Below are positions 33,440 through 44,618 of a DNA stretch of 64,000 nucleotides, piece by piece (position 1 is the first letter of the stretch; the number at the start of each line of letters is the position of its first letter). The position numbers were made by a program, and so were the translations under genes. Location: the NCBI GenBank assembly GCA_022606425.2, contig JAHDVF020000106.1:806001-870000 (forward strand), read 5' to 3'. The notes beneath the pieces were generated by a model, which had not been told where the DNA came from, did no database searches, and saw only the letters and a list, made by a program, of their open reading frames with translations. This stretch comes from Lepidostoma basale. Lineage: Eukaryota > Arthropoda > Insecta > Trichoptera > Lepidostomatidae.

Positions 33440-33655
33440 TTTATAACGGAACAAGATAAAGAAGGCCGAGAAAAATGTGATGCAATCATATCAATTTATT
33501 TTAAATGTCGGCCACGTGAAGGGTCCAAGAAATCGAATGCGTGCATGACACGGTGTATGGAGTCAATATAAGTTGGTTAGGAAAGAACAATGTTGCGGTC
33601 CATTTTTCTGCCTTCCCTTAGGAAACAGATTGGTGGTTACTAAGTAAATTAATTT
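33440..33655 (+). mobile_element. RTE LINE tail, decayed
   Basis: AAGAAGGCCGAGAAAAATGT, TTAAATGTCGGCCACGTGAA, AAATCGAATGCGTGCATGAC and CTTAGGAAACAGATTGGTGG outline the TTAG-tailed subfamily's end. Confidence 0.7.
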
Positions 33656-33744
33656 TACTATATTATTAAGAGTTGAACAATTTATTTATTAAATTACTAT
33701 GAATTATTCGCGAAAGCTGTTTCGGAATCTGATGTTGGAATGAT

Positions 33745-33850
33745 ATCGTGTTACAATCAACACCTGATAATGCTAGCGTCGGTTGGCGAAACGTTAATTA
33801 AAATGTGATGTTATAGCAGTGATTTAAATTAAAAAGATATTGTTGCTATC
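33745..33850 (+). repeat. Hammerhead-like repeat, family A
   Basis: CACCUGAUAA, U, hairpin GCUAGC..GGUUGGC, GAAAC, then GUUAAUUAAAATGTGATGTTAT. The box is CUGAUAA (G8 to A) and the GUC triplet is lost. Confidence 0.6.
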
Positions 33851-35532
33851 ATTGATGAATTTCAGGTCACCATTGCCTTGCTTTGCTCCAAGAATAAATT
33901 CATCGGGGAACAACCCAGGAACGGCAATAGAGAAATTGACGAAAGGGCACCGCTGCGTCCTATAGAAGTTATAGGTGTGAGTGTATAATACTGATGAATT
34001 GAGGAAAAATTCTCGTAAGTTTTCTTAAAAACGTTTAACAGCTTTATACCTTTATTTAGTAATTAAAAATAATGTGTTGATTATGAAAACTGATCCTTTT
34101 TGTTCGTTGAAGTAACAATTAAAATATCTTAATAAAAAAAGTTATTAAAATGCGTGTATTGAATATTTCAAATGAAAACAACATGCATTTCTTATAATAA
34201 GTTCTTACATTACTTAGAATTCTTCTACATTCAGGTAACCATCAAACGATTCGTGATGATTTTCATGCACTAACTGTATTTTATTTACACTTATACTAAA
34301 AACACAATTTTCATTACACGCAGAAATGAAAATATTGAAATCATATATTCTTTACTAGGAACATACGAAAAATACATTTATTTACAATAATTTCTCGAAT
34401 GACGTAATATTTGTATTAATTTATTATTTTATTGCAAAATGCAATTACTGTTTTACACTTTGTTTTATAATCATAGTGGTATATTACATTTTTACTGTAA
34501 TTTAAATAATACGTCATTTAGATTAATACGATATTATTTAAATCAAAATCACATTTGACGAATTTGTTTTGAATTTCAACGATGTAATATTGAAGAATCG
34601 CAGTGGGTGAAATTTTCACGCATGTGAAAAATATCGTTCACCATAGTTTTTATTATGTAATGGTAAATAACTGCGCATTTTGAACTTAGTTTTGAAAAAT
34701 AATTACAACTCGTATATGGATAAATACAATAACTAATTGTAGAATTAATAATTTGAATTCAATATTTGATTAACTTGTTTGTTTCATAGTACTCTATTAT
34801 TTATAAAGTAAATAAGTTAATATTTTGGTTAACACACTTATAAATAATTGTAATTTTTGAAACTTGTCACCAGGAAATTAAAAAAAACCCATTTTAAATC
34901 GATTTTTTTTTAGTTCAACGGTATTTCTACACAAACCTCCTAACTGCAGCTAAATGCGCTTAGAGAACGTAGGTTTGGAATTAAAACTGTATTAAATTAA
35001 GCTGTAAGCTATCGTTAATGTAAGCTAATTATTTTCAGTTCAGCTAATGTAACTGAGGAAAAATCCTAGTAAAAGCTAAGCTCCTTGTTTATGCTTTCGA
35101 TAAGATGATTTTATTTCATAATCTCATTACTTAAAAAAGGTTCTATCTTAAACATTTTTTATGCACATTTCTTTATTGGTGTTAAAAAAAGTTATCATGT
35201 ACCTATTTTGTTATTTTTTAAAATTAAATTAAATCTTAAAATATCAAACTGCCATCCAATGAATTTGTTGAATTATTAAAAAAATATCAAAATGTGACTA
35301 AAATAAAATATTCATAGTTTTATAGAACCTTTTCAAAATAATATGTAGATTTCATTAAGTACCGCTTAAGTTCATGAAAAAAAATCAAAGCCAAACATTT
35401 CTCAAATAAAGAAAATGTACCCGATTTTTTTCCAGACGACATTAATTCGAAATTTTTCGAACTTTTCGAATAATGATTTCAGTTTCTTCGAATTCATTGT
35501 TTTCATGATAATTAGATAGGTAATTATTTTGA
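33851..35532. other. Unannotated stretch and 3' flank of the gene
   Basis: Bases 33860-33970 are more GC-balanced (CACCATTGCCTTGCTTTGCT, AAAGGGCACCGCTGCGTCCT). Minus-strand AATAAA hexamers at about 35110 and 35172-35177 are candidate poly(A) signals for the gene ending at 35533. Otherwise AT-rich with nothing visible. Confidence 0.45.
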
Positions 35533-35774
35533 TTACATCATGAAGTCTCCGCAGTCGACGTTGAAGTCCCAGTCTTCTGCGGCGCCGGCCGCGTCGTCGT
35601 AGTCGCTGATGTTGACCCCGCCGTAGTCGGCGTAGCTCCGCTCGTAGGCGCCTTCGTAGAGCGCCGCGCCGTCTGGCCCGGCGCAGGCGCTTGCCGCCGC
35701 GACGGCGTTGCTGTGGTGGACAAGCGGCGTCGCATGGAGCGCAAAGTCATCGCCTTCTTGAGACCATGTAAGTC
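35533..35774 (-). CDS. Terminal coding exon, unidentified protein
   Basis: This 242-bp exon is far richer in GC than its surroundings, with strong third-position C/G bias, the clearest coding signal in the window. The acceptor on the minus strand is TTCTTTCGCAG; the exon then reads GA (completing a split codon) plus 79 sense codons and a TAA stop. The product starts LTWSQEGDDFALHATPLVHH, passes an Ala-rich patch, and ends in a Tyr/Asp-rich acidic tail (YADYGGVNISDYDD..AEDWDFNVDCGDFMM). No domain is recognised; an acidic aromatic tail would suit a transcription-factor activation region, but that is inference. The entering intron is phase 1, compatible with both upstream exons (38142-38252 and 45963-46160); either join makes an Arg codon (A+GA). 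Extending the frame through the acceptor to 35868 is not justified. Confidence 0.72.
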
Positions 35775-36611
35775 CTGCGAAAGAATACCGCAATGAAGAA
35801 CATATATTGAAAGTTAAGGCGTTAATACTTTGGAATCCCATTGTAAACACTTTGGAATTGAAAAACAACGCTGTTTATATTTCACTTTTAATTTATTATA
35901 TATCTTTGTCCAATAAAAATATAAAACACGACTAACTATACGAGGTCTAACAACAGTGCGGAAAATATATTGTATTGATTTGTAAATGTGTGTTTTTCCG
36001 CACTGTAATTAGTCTTCGTAATTCTAAGGATTATTCATAATAGTTTATCTTTATAATATTAGTTTTTCTTTGTTAAGATTTTAGTAATATACGATATTTC
36101 CACCTAAGAAGGGAGGTCACCTCGGAAAATTATTGTCGTGATTAATATTTTTATAAGTGTAAGATAATTAATACTTTTAAATTTGAACATAAACAGGTTT
36201 ATATTTTTTTAAATGAGAAGCAGAGTTTGAGCTTAGAGGATTTTAAAAGTTTTGAAACATTTGTTTCATCCATAATCTCGTCCAATAGTAAAAATTTAAC
36301 GAAGATTTTATTTTAATGTAGTTTTTAGTATTATCAAGAACTACCTTTATACAATGTTCATTAGAAGTTTAATTTCAGGTCGACTATAATTTAAAGTTAT
36401 AAATATGTTAACATTATTTTTACGAAAATCCTACACTTGAAGTACGAGTTGATCAAAAATTGTATGGTAGTTAAAAAGGTTTCATTCAAAATAGTGATAA
36501 TATATTTATGTTATATTTAATAACATGGGAAAATTTAGGAAACGAATTCAATGTTATAAAAGATTTTCATAAAATATTTAAAACAAATAATAATAAAAAT
36601 GAATAATTGTT

Positions 36612-36668
36612 ATTATTGCTGCCTATCCTTAGGAGAGACAGCGTGACGGCAAGTTAGTTAGTTATCAT
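36612..36668 (+). mobile_element. Minimal RTE tail
   Basis: Only TGCTGCCTATCCTTAGGAGA and GACAGCGTGACGGCAAGTTAG remain, the last ~50 bases of the LINE or its non-autonomous relatives. Confidence 0.6.
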
Positions 36669-37059
36669 TTAATTTGATGCAACAATAGTACGACTATTAT
36701 ATTATGATTTAAATAAAACTGAACGGATTTTGATATACAGATTCTGAGACAAAAACTAGTGGTTCATTTTTATACGTGATTTATCATAATTTACTATATT
36801 CTTACTATATACTTACTATGTATATACTTACCAATTGTGATTTTTTCTTAAATAATGATTGCTTTTATTAGCCCCAGATAATAGAGAAGTGAATGATGAG
36901 TTTTTAAAATTAAAATTGTTTAAAGTTAAACATTAATATGTATATATTCTAAAGTCAAAATGAAAACTCTGTTAATAAATTTAAGTTTCAATTGAAAAAA
37001 TCTGGATTTATTCTATATATGGCTTAACCTTGTGTTTGCTAATTAATTAATATTTGAAT

Positions 37060-37376
<317 letters not shown>

Positions 37377-37469
37377 TAATATATTACAGACATGATTCGA
37401 ATGAAAAAAACTCATCATTGGCTTAAAATTTTAATACATTATGGGGTAAATAATGCAAAAAATAAATTG

Positions 37470-37540
37470 AGAATAATCTTTTTAAATGTCAATTTAGTTA
37501 AAATCCACTGATGGTTGTTCATCGATCGATTCGAAGTTTT
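37470..37540 (+). repeat. Family K fragment
   Basis: TTTTTAAATGTCAATTTAGT, TAAAATCCACTGATGGTTGT and a TCATCGATCGATTCG match the left arm of the palindrome at 62895-63050. Confidence 0.5.
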
Positions 37541-37594
37541 TTTTTATAAAGAATCACGTTTATCACCCCTGAACTGTATGTATAAATGACTATG

Positions 37595-37745
37595 TTTGCA
37601 ATAGTTTCACCAGTCTGTCGATGCCAGCGAGCCTGAAGAAACCGGTCGCCGTCGAAATAAAGACATAAGTGGAAGTAGTTAAAAACACCGTTCTATTTAA
37701 AGTGAACTTCCATCAAGAGATTACAGTAAAATCATTTGATTCTCT
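37595..37745 (+). repeat. Hammerhead-like repeat, family F
   Basis: CACCAGTCTGTCGATGCC, hairpin AGCGAGCCTG, then GAAACCGGTCGCCGTCGAAA and TAAAGACATA, followed by GTGAACTTCCATCAAGAGAT. Palindromic ACCGGU is the stem III equivalent. GGC was altered to GAAG before GAAAC. Confidence 0.6.
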
Positions 37746-38141
37746 TAAAATACAAAAAAAATCCAATTGAATAAAATTTGAAAAATGTTTAAACATTTAA
37801 TTTACATTTGAAAACATGCATTATACTGCATATACTGTCTTATCTTACAGAAACGTCGTTTTTATACGATCGAAAGTAAAATTTTGTTTCTAGTCACTCC
37901 TTATTTAAAGATTAATATAAAATGTCTCATATCGCTTTATTAGTCTATTGTAAGAAAAAAGCGTTGTTTACAAAAATACTAAATTCAGGGCTTCAAATAA
38001 CAGCGGCGTTGGAGTGAAGAAAGGGTGCAACCCTGTTACATTTCCCAACAGAATTGCACGGATTCGCATAATGAAATTTGCCAAATGGTTTGAACGCCAC
38101 AGGGGGCGTTCGAAATTTAAAATTTTGAAAATGGAACTCAC

Positions 38142-38252
38142 TCCCACTCCACACGCCGTCAGGGTGCGTGACCCACCCCCAGCCCTGCCCCCACTCCAAC
38201 TCCCTGTGAAGTTGTCCAGAGTACGGTACTTGTCTCACAGGAGGTGTCCTAT
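38142..38252 (-). CDS. Internal coding exon B, duplicated core
   Basis: An 111-bp exon (37 codons in total across its split ends). The minus-strand acceptor is TTTGTCAACAG and the donor A|GTGAGT. It reads AT + RTPPVRQVPYSGQLHRELEW + GQGWGWVTHPDGVWSG + A. Both flanking introns are phase 1, so inclusion or skipping keeps frame. GQLHRELEWGQGWGWVT-P-GVWSG is almost identical to the end of exon A (45963-46160), with synonymous and a few replacement changes, so selection on protein seems likely. GC content is well above the flanks. The domain is not one I recognise; the Trp/Gly-rich core is distinctive. The polypyrimidine tract is weaker than that of exon A. Confidence 0.65.
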
Positions 38253-38559
38253 CTGTTGACAAACATACTACATACTAACACGCCATTAAAATCCCCACAC
38301 TTTCCCATATCATACATTAATTAACCATCAAAATTTACCCCTGTCTTGCATACAACAGCTCACCCTCAATGTCACTTCAATTTTTATGTTAAATTAAAGC
38401 TCGTCGAATAAGAAACTGAAAGGACAGGGTTGTTTTAAATTTGTGATTCTGAATAAAGACATATAAAATGAAAATTTTTATAAGAAGCACGTAATTTGTG
38501 ATTAGACATTTAAAATTATTCTATATACAAGGTCGATTTTTTATGAATTAAAACACGTT

Positions 38560-38742
38560 TTTTTTTTTTTTCCATTTTTGAGTTTATTTTCTCGACATGT
38601 TTCGAAAGCTTACACCTTCATCATCAGGAGATCTGGCTTACACCTTCACTCGATGATGAAGGTGTAAGCCTTCGAAACATGTCGAGAAAAATAAACTCAA
38701 AGTGGAAAAAACAGTGTTTTAATTCATAAAGATTCGTCATTA
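38560..38742. repeat. Inverted hammerhead-like pair, family C, best canonical copy
   Basis: The minus-strand motif (38590-38631, 42 nt) reads UCUC, CUGAUGA, U, GAAGG-UGUAAG-CUUUC, GAAAC, AU, GUC, GAGA. UCUC/GAGA form a 4-bp stem I; ACAUGU is a palindromic stem III; GUC is the preferred cleavage triplet. Only the unpaired U before stem II departs from the textbook fold. The plus copy (~38652-38695) has GAUGAUGA, GAAGG-UGUAAG-CCUUC, GAAACAUGUC, GAGA. Both arms then carry AAAATAAACTC. Confidence 0.75.
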
Positions 38743-38792
38743 TGGAATTCTACAGTATTAACGTCTTAAGTTTATCTAAAATTTATATACAA

Positions 38793-39324
38793 GGTGTATC
38801 AAAAGAAAGTTTATATGGAGATGTTGGACAACTTCTTGGTGCCTGAATTGCCAAACTTTTCTGGCTATAACCACAAAATTTGGTTCCAACAGAACGGAGC
38901 AACGTCACACACGTCTAATACGAGTACGTCTCTGCTACGAGTTCGTAAAATTTCGCCGCAAATACCAGGAGAGGTGACAAAAATTGGCCTCCACGCAGTC
39001 TTGATTTTACCTTTATGTAATTTTTTCTGTGGGGTTATCTCAAATCTAAAGTTTACGCCATTAAACCAACTTCCTTCGGGCATTTGAATGAAAGTATTCG
39101 TCACATAATGGAAGCATTGACGTAGTCTACCTGCCGAGCCGTAATAAGAAATTTTACTGTTCGACTAAATGAGTGCCGCAAACGCGAGGGTTTACATTTG
39201 GACGATAATATTTTTAAGAAATAACTTTCCAAATTGTGTACTGTAATAAAAATAAACATTATTTCGATAAATAGCTTCCTTTTTTTAATCGATCCACAAA
39301 ATATAAACTTTCTTTTGAAAATAA
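38793..39324 (+). mobile_element. Internally deleted mariner-like element
   Basis: TIR core AAAAGAAAGTTTATAT (38801-38816) is matched by ATATAAACTTTCTTTT (39301-39316). Right after the left TIR the frame enters the catalytic part of a transposase (YMEMLDNFLVPEL, KIWFQQNGATSHTS where mariners have QQDGAxxH), then a decayed version of the WPPRSPDLTPCDFFLWG region. The DNA-binding N-terminus is missing and the second catalytic Asp is Asn. Non-functional. Confidence 0.85.
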
Positions 39325-39339
39325 CATTTTTATTATAAC

Positions 39340-39415
39340 TTCGGAATTGTAATTACGCCAACTTGTTTCGATTGTTCCTAAGCTTTATTAGGACAATAAA
39401 AACAAAATTATAAAA
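39340..39415 (-). repeat. Hammerhead-like repeat, family E, decayed
   Basis: On the minus strand UGUCCUAAUAAAGCUUAGGA, ACAAUCGAAACAAGUUGGCG: the hairpin and GAAAC are recognisable and UUGGCG follows, but the box is CUAAUAA. Confidence 0.5.
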
Positions 39416-39649
39416 GACTCTTTAAGAGACAATATGAATATAAAGGCAATGTACATTTTTATTCTAGCCAAAAAAGGACACGTTAGACATAACTTAAAAT
39501 AAAATATACAAATAAATTTTTTATATATTTTATGCATTCTCATATTTGATAGTGAAGCATGTTATTGACAAAAACATATGGAAACAATGATATCTCTTTG
39601 ATCTGTATATGATAGAGTCAAATAAAAATATATGAAGATAATGCAGTAT

Positions 39650-39970
39650 GAATGAAATTGTTATCAACAGGTTAATGAATGACCCTTTTGGACACATAGG
39701 ATGGTTAGGAAACATGAAAAGAAACATTGGTAAAGAATGAATATATAATATTAACGATGTAAACGAAACAAGTAAAAGAGGAAGACTTAAAAAAAACATG
39801 GCATGATCAAATCTATCAAATATTAATTGGAATCAGAGAATTCGAGGTACGGGCAAGACGCGATGTATGATTATTGAGGAAGCGAGAGAAATATGTCAGG
39901 AAATAATAGTTTTGCTGTCTATTATTTTTACCTACGTCCTTGAGGGAAGTTTGTGATGGTTAAATAGTGA
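39650..39970 (+). mobile_element. RTE LINE tail, decayed
   Basis: ATTAACGATGTAAACGAAAC, AGAGGAAGACTTAAAAAAAA, CATGGCATGATCAAAT, AATTGGAATCAGAGAATTCG and TTGAGGAAGCGAGAGAAATA outline the TTAG-tailed subfamily with many changes. Confidence 0.65.
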
Positions 39971-40029
39971 CGTTAATTATAGGCAAACCAGAAAACTCGT
40001 CGAAAAGTCTTGCGATCCGGCTGACAACC

Positions 40030-40738
40030 GGCCCCTCATGAGCTCAAAATAACAGGAAGACTCTCTGTAACATGCAATCTTGAAATGCAAGGCTTGAAAT
40101 CAACGTGGACGGCAACATAATTGAGAATGTCCAAGAATATATTCGTACATACCTGGGACACAATATTTGATTGGGCCGAGATAACCAAACCGCAGAGCTA
40201 AAAAGAAAAATTGGACTAAGCTGGGCAGCTTTCGAAAACATGAGTTACATCCTTAAAAACCGAAAAATACCGATCAATCTGAAACGAAAAGTCAATGAAG
40301 CCTGCATTCTGCCAGTTGGTACTTATGGTCTTGAAATTGTTACATTGTCCAAACAAAGTGCCGAGAAACTACGAGTGACCCAAAGAGCCATGGAAAGAAT
40401 CATGTTAGGAATAAGCCTAAGAGACAGAGTCAGAAACGACAAGGTGAGAGAAAAAACAAAGGTCACTGACATCATCCACCGGGTGGCGACTCTAAAATGG
40501 CAATGGGCGGGTCACGTAGCCAGAAGCTCAGATGAAAAGTGGACAAGAAGACTGCTGACTTGGAGACCATGGACGGCAAATAGAAGTATAGGGCAACCGC
40601 AACTACGGTGGAAGGATGATCTAAACAGACACGTCGGAATAACCTGGATGCATTCTGCACAGGACAAAGTGACATGGAAGCGAATGGAAGAGGCCTTTGT
40701 CCAGGAGTGAACGGGAATAGGCCGAGGAAGAAGAGAAG
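40030..40738 (+). mobile_element. RTE-like LINE RT C-terminal region (LGHNI family)
   Basis: The frame runs for ~179 codons: GRDNQTAELKRKIGLSWAAF, KIPINLKRKVNEACILPVGT, YGLEIVTLSKQSAEKLRVTQ, RAMERIMLGISLRDRVRNDK, VATLKWQWAGHVAR, IGQPQLRWKDDLNRHVGITW and KRMEEAFVQE, the familiar end of insect RTE endonuclease-reverse transcriptases. The preceding LGHNI (YIRTYLGHNI) is in the adjoining sequence after a stop. It ends GGAAGAAGAGAAGAAGAA. The RT catalytic core is absent. Long open frame, probably young. Relatives at 7335 and 47830. Confidence 0.88.
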
Positions 40739-41015
40739 AAGAACATGCAATCGGCGAGTATTGAGGTTCTTTGCTCACATTGCCTGAAGAGAGATGGGTT
40801 AGCTGGGAAAAAATATTTTCACAGAAAGTGTTCTAGGTAAAGAAGTAGATGTAGATCTCCTGCGCGGTGGTGTGACCAGATTAAGGAGATGACTGGGAGA
40901 AACCTCTACACCGCGGTGCGGGCTGCGGAGTACAGAGAGGATTGGAGGCGTTTTGTTTAAGCCATGGGCAGCTCCATGGATCACGACTCTCAGTAATGAG
41001 GAATAGAAGAAAGAA
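40739..41015 (+). mobile_element. LINE 3' fragment (AAEYREDWR type)
   Basis: Reads VDVDLLRGGVTRLRR / RRCRSPARWCDQIKEMTGRN then LYTAVRAAEYREDWRRFV, ending MGSSMDHDSQ-like. This is the end of another RTE-like LINE family and directly follows the 40030 copy's tail. Confidence 0.7.
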
Positions 41016-41164
41016 GTGGAAAAAATTGCGTATTTGTATTCGATTTTACAATTACATAGAATGATAAAAATTGTACTAGGTTATTTTCTGGACACATGAA
41101 ATGATATTTTTAAGATGAAATCTTTTAGAAAGGATCCTTCCAATATTCTGATTCCTTCTAACTA

Positions 41165-41510
41165 ATGATGATGGTGTTATGAACACAATAATGAAAGGAT
41201 CATTAAGATGGTTTGGACATATTCAAATAATGAATGAAGAAAGAATGGTAAAAAAATTATACGAGTATGTTAACGATGTAAATGGAACCAGAAATAGAGA
41301 AATACCGAGGAAAATGTGGCACTGTCAAATAAATCAAATATTGAATGTCGGCCATGTGAGGAGTCAGAGAAATCGACGCGCGTGCATGACACGATGTATG
41401 AATGTTGAGGAATCGGGAGAAATATGTCAGGAAAGAAATGTGTGGCAGTCCATTATTTCTGCCTACCACTTCGGAGAGACGGCGTGATGATTAGTTAGTT
41501 AGTTAGTTTT
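41165..41510 (+). mobile_element. RTE LINE 3' end, TTAG-tailed
   Basis: Open over ~102 codons: MNTIMKGSLRWFGHIQIMNE, ERMVKKLYEYVNDVNGTRNR, EIPRKMWHCQINQILNVGHV, RSQRNRRACMTRCMNVEESG and IISAYHFGETA, then GATGATTAGTTAGTTAGTTAG. Truncated 5' by the normal incomplete reverse transcription of LINEs. Confidence 0.85.
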
Positions 41511-42325
41511 ATATATTGGTCTACTGGTAGTTCTCTATCACGGGTCACAAGTCACGACCCTTTGCAAGTTGTGAATTGAACATAACCAAATTAAGTAATA
41601 TTGACAGTTGAGCAATCGTAAAGCTCCATGTAATACAAGTTCGACAAATGCCAAATTAGTAAAGCTCCCCAACTGATGTGGAGGCGATGGGATTACAAAG
41701 GAGGAAGCATTAAAATGTCTTATATTCTAAAGCTCGGAATTTGTATTATGACACAAAGATAAATAAATTTACCGTCGCTTAAGCGCACTTAAGACCAAAA
41801 ATGAATACCGGTAAACGCTGGTTATGCTGAAATTAATGTTTTGTAATGTATAAGTAAGGTCTCAGAAAAACACATCAGAAAGAATATTTTACTTTATTAT
41901 ATTATATACTTTGTATACAATATACACTTTATTAAAAAAAAAAAAAAGTATGAAATTAAATAAAAATAAGAATATGCATTATTGTGTATTCTGGAGGTTC
42001 GTGTCCGGCTAGTTGCGTCGGGGGTTATTTTTTGAATTTTTTACATTGATTTAAAATTGGCATTTTAACCATTCTCTATTTTAAGATACGAGTTATTAAA
42101 AAATAAGACACTGTGATTTTCCATTTTAATATATTTTGAAATTGAAATACAAAAACTTTGAAAATAATATTTTTGTCATATATTTACAGTAATAGAAACA
42201 TGTCGTGATATTTGATATTTAAGTGGAAAATAAAAAGCGTTATTTTTCAATTTCAAAGTGAAAGCTATTTAGTACGAGTATTTACAGAATAATATTCAAG
42301 ATATGTAATGTTATATTATAGTTAT
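41511..42325. other. Mostly AT-rich unannotated stretch
   Basis: A short GC-rich island TCGTGTCCGGCTAGTTGCGT lies at 42000. No gene or repeat family recognised. Confidence 0.5.
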
Positions 42326-42329
42326 AAAG

Positions 42330-42655
42330 AATGATGGTGTTTTGAACTAAATAATTAAGGGATCATTATGGTGGTTTGGACACATGGATAGAATGAATGG
42401 TAAAAAATAATTATGTTAACGATGTTAATGGAACTAGAAAAAGAGGAAGACCGAGGAAAACGTGCCACGATCAAATAAATCAAATATTAAATATCGGCAA
42501 CGTGAGGAGTCAGAGAAATCGACGCGCGTGCATGACACGATGTATGAATGTTGAGGAAGATAGAGCTATATGTCAGGAAAGAAAAGTGTGGCAGTCCATT
42601 ATTTCTGCCTACCCCTTCAGGGAGACAGCATTATGGTCAGTCAGTTAGTTATAAA
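42330..42655 (+). mobile_element. RTE LINE 3' end, TTAG-tailed
   Basis: MVKNNYVNDVNGTRKRGRPR, KTCHDQINQILNIGNVRSQR, NRRACMTRCMNVEEDRAICQ and SIISAYPFRETA, then TATGGTCAGTCAGTTAGTTA. Same subfamily as 41165; about 1.1 kb away in the same orientation. Confidence 0.85.
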
Positions 42656-42754
42656 AATATTTTAATTATTAAAAATATTGATATTCGATAAATTTTAAAT
42701 ATAATATAAGAATATCAGTAGTAAACTGATTATACAAGGGAAAATTAACAGTAA

Positions 42755-42905
42755 ATGAAGTGTTGGGATAATTAGAGAATCCTGGCTAGAAAACCTTCGA
42801 GAATGTTTCAGATGCAGCACAACATCCCTGTTTAGAGCTGCTGTATCAAAGTCAGAAATAGCCATGATGTTGTCTTACCTCCAATAGGAGAGGAACAATA
42901 AGAAA
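42755..42905 (+). mobile_element. LINE 3' fragment (FRAAVSKxxIAMM type)
   Basis: Reads RESWLENLRECFRCSTTSLF then RAAVSKSEIAMMLSYLQ, a typical end of an RTE-like LINE in insects (SWL-NLR..LFRAAV-K-IAMM). Confidence 0.7.
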
Positions 42906-43574
42906 AATAAGAAAATACTATAAGATTTTCATTAAGAATACATTAAGTCATTAACACATCAAGTTTTTGTCAAGATAAGAAAAACTAGGTTATGTTTATA
43001 TAATATTAATCATACTGATCTCGTTATCTTTGATATAAATAAAACAGTTTTATTGTACTCCTGCCTGAGAGCATTGGAAGGCAAACATCGAGAAACGAGT
43101 ACGTTCACAATTACTTGATTGATCTTCGAGTTGAACTAGGAACGTGGATAGATATTTGTTAAGTTGGTAAATAATGCATAAGAGTTACAATGAATTTTCA
43201 TCTTTATATGTCATCTCTATGTCTAATCTCTTTTTCCTACCTCTGTCTTATATCTATGTTTATCTCCTGACTGACTTGAATCAGTTTATTGAGTAGTGCA
43301 CATCACTGTCTCGAAATTTTGTTTATTGATTATTCGATATTCGAGGAAGATACTGATTTAATAAAATAGAAAATATCATTTTAAATGTGACGTTCTATCC
43401 AAAACGCGTCGATGAAGAATGTGCCGCGTAGCGATGACCGATAGAGTTAAGTTTGCTTAGCGGTCTAAGGGTTAATTTCTATGTCTTATCTCTGTGTCTT
43501 ATCTCTGTCTCATTTTCCTGCGTTTCTATATCTCATACCTACGTCACATATCTATGTATCATATTTATGAATCA

Positions 43575-43720
43575 TATCTATCTTACGTCTCATCTCTACG
43601 TCTCATCTCTATGTCTCATCTCTATGTCTCATCTCTATGTCTCATCTCTATGTCTCATCTCTATGTCTCATCTCTATGTCTCATCTCTATGTCTCATCTC
43701 TATGTCTCATTTTATGTCTC
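43575..43720 (+). repeat. 12-bp minisatellite TCTCATCTCTATG
   Basis: About eleven nearly identical 12-mers (ATGTCTCATCTCT). All frames through it are open because the unit is divisible by three and lacks stops; the Leu/Cys/Ser-rich frames are artefacts. More diverged units extend left to ~43480. Confidence 0.92.
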
Positions 43721-43914
43721 ATCTGTCATATATGGCCAATAAGAGATTCCAATACGTGTGGTGTTAATAAAAACCCAATACCCCTGGAAATGACCCAAAG
43801 TCGGTCACACCTTCCACTACAAAGGCAAGAGAAAGATATGATTACGAAGAAGAAGGTTTCTATGTCAGCATCTATTTAACTCGTTGTGTCATTTCTATGT
43901 CTTATTGTTCTTAT

Positions 43915-44618
43915 CACCTTGTTCTTATCAGTAAAACCAAATGGATGACATTCGGACGGCTTGACTACAGTGGGTCAGTATTGCATTTGAACGGCCGTAA
44001 CGTTGAAAGGGTGGAAAAGTTTAAGTACTCCGGAAGCATACTAACGCAATCTCTTGACACAGAAGTAGAGATAAAATGCAAAATTGAGGCAGCAAGAGCT
44101 ACGTTTAATAAAATGAAATCAATCTTCTGCGATGAACGTAAACTTGAAACTCCGCCAGAGAATGATCAAATGCTATGTGTGGTATGTTTTATTGTACGGA
44201 TGTGAAACGTGGACCTTTACGGTTAATGAACAGACTGGAAGCATTTGAAATGTGGCTCCATCGGCGAATGCTCAGAGTTTCCTGGACAGACATGGTTACC
44301 AATACCGAAGTCCTGAGGTGAGCTAGAGTTGACAAGGAACTGTTATCAACTATCAAGGTTCGAAAGATCTCACATCTGGGTCATATACTGCGTCGGGAAA
44401 AGTATCACCTTCTCCAACTGATATTGGAGGGGAAAATTGAGGGACGCCGAGGGCCCGGAAGGAGACAAATGTCCTGGCTGCGAAACGTGAGGGAGAGGAC
44501 CGGCATCCGAAGTGTGGAGGAGCTGTTCCAAGCGGCGCAAGACAGGGACAGGTTCGCCGAGGTGATCGCCAACGTTGAGGGGACCCGACAGGGCACTTGA
44601 AGAGGAAGAAGATTGTTC
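43915..44618 (+). mobile_element. RTE-like LINE RT C-terminal region
   Basis: Segments in shifting frames: SKTKWMTFGRLDYSGSVLHL, NGRNVERVEKFKYSGSILTQ, EVEIKCKIEAARATFNKMKS, a YGCETWTF-like part, RLEAFEMWLHRRMLRVSWTD, KVRKISHLGHILRREKYHLL, EGKIEGRRGPGRRQMSWLRN, EELFQAAQDRDRFAEVIANV. This is the last third of an RTE-like polyprotein. At least two frameshifts. GAAGAAGATT tail. The minus-strand frames here are shadows. Confidence 0.85.

Noticed and set aside
35538..35750. Ser/Thr/Ala-rich alternative frame inside the terminal exon
   Set aside because: A shadow of the real exon; the chosen frame has proper acceptor phase, codon bias and a natural stop.
38865..39104. Minus-strand frame opposite the 38.8-kb mariner remnant
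   Set aside because: Antisense to transposase-like sequence on the plus strand.
43453..43879. Overlapping Leu/Ser/Cys-rich, membrane-like frames
   Set aside because: The 12-bp minisatellite is stop-free in all frames; the apparent hydrophobicity follows from TCT/CTC codons.
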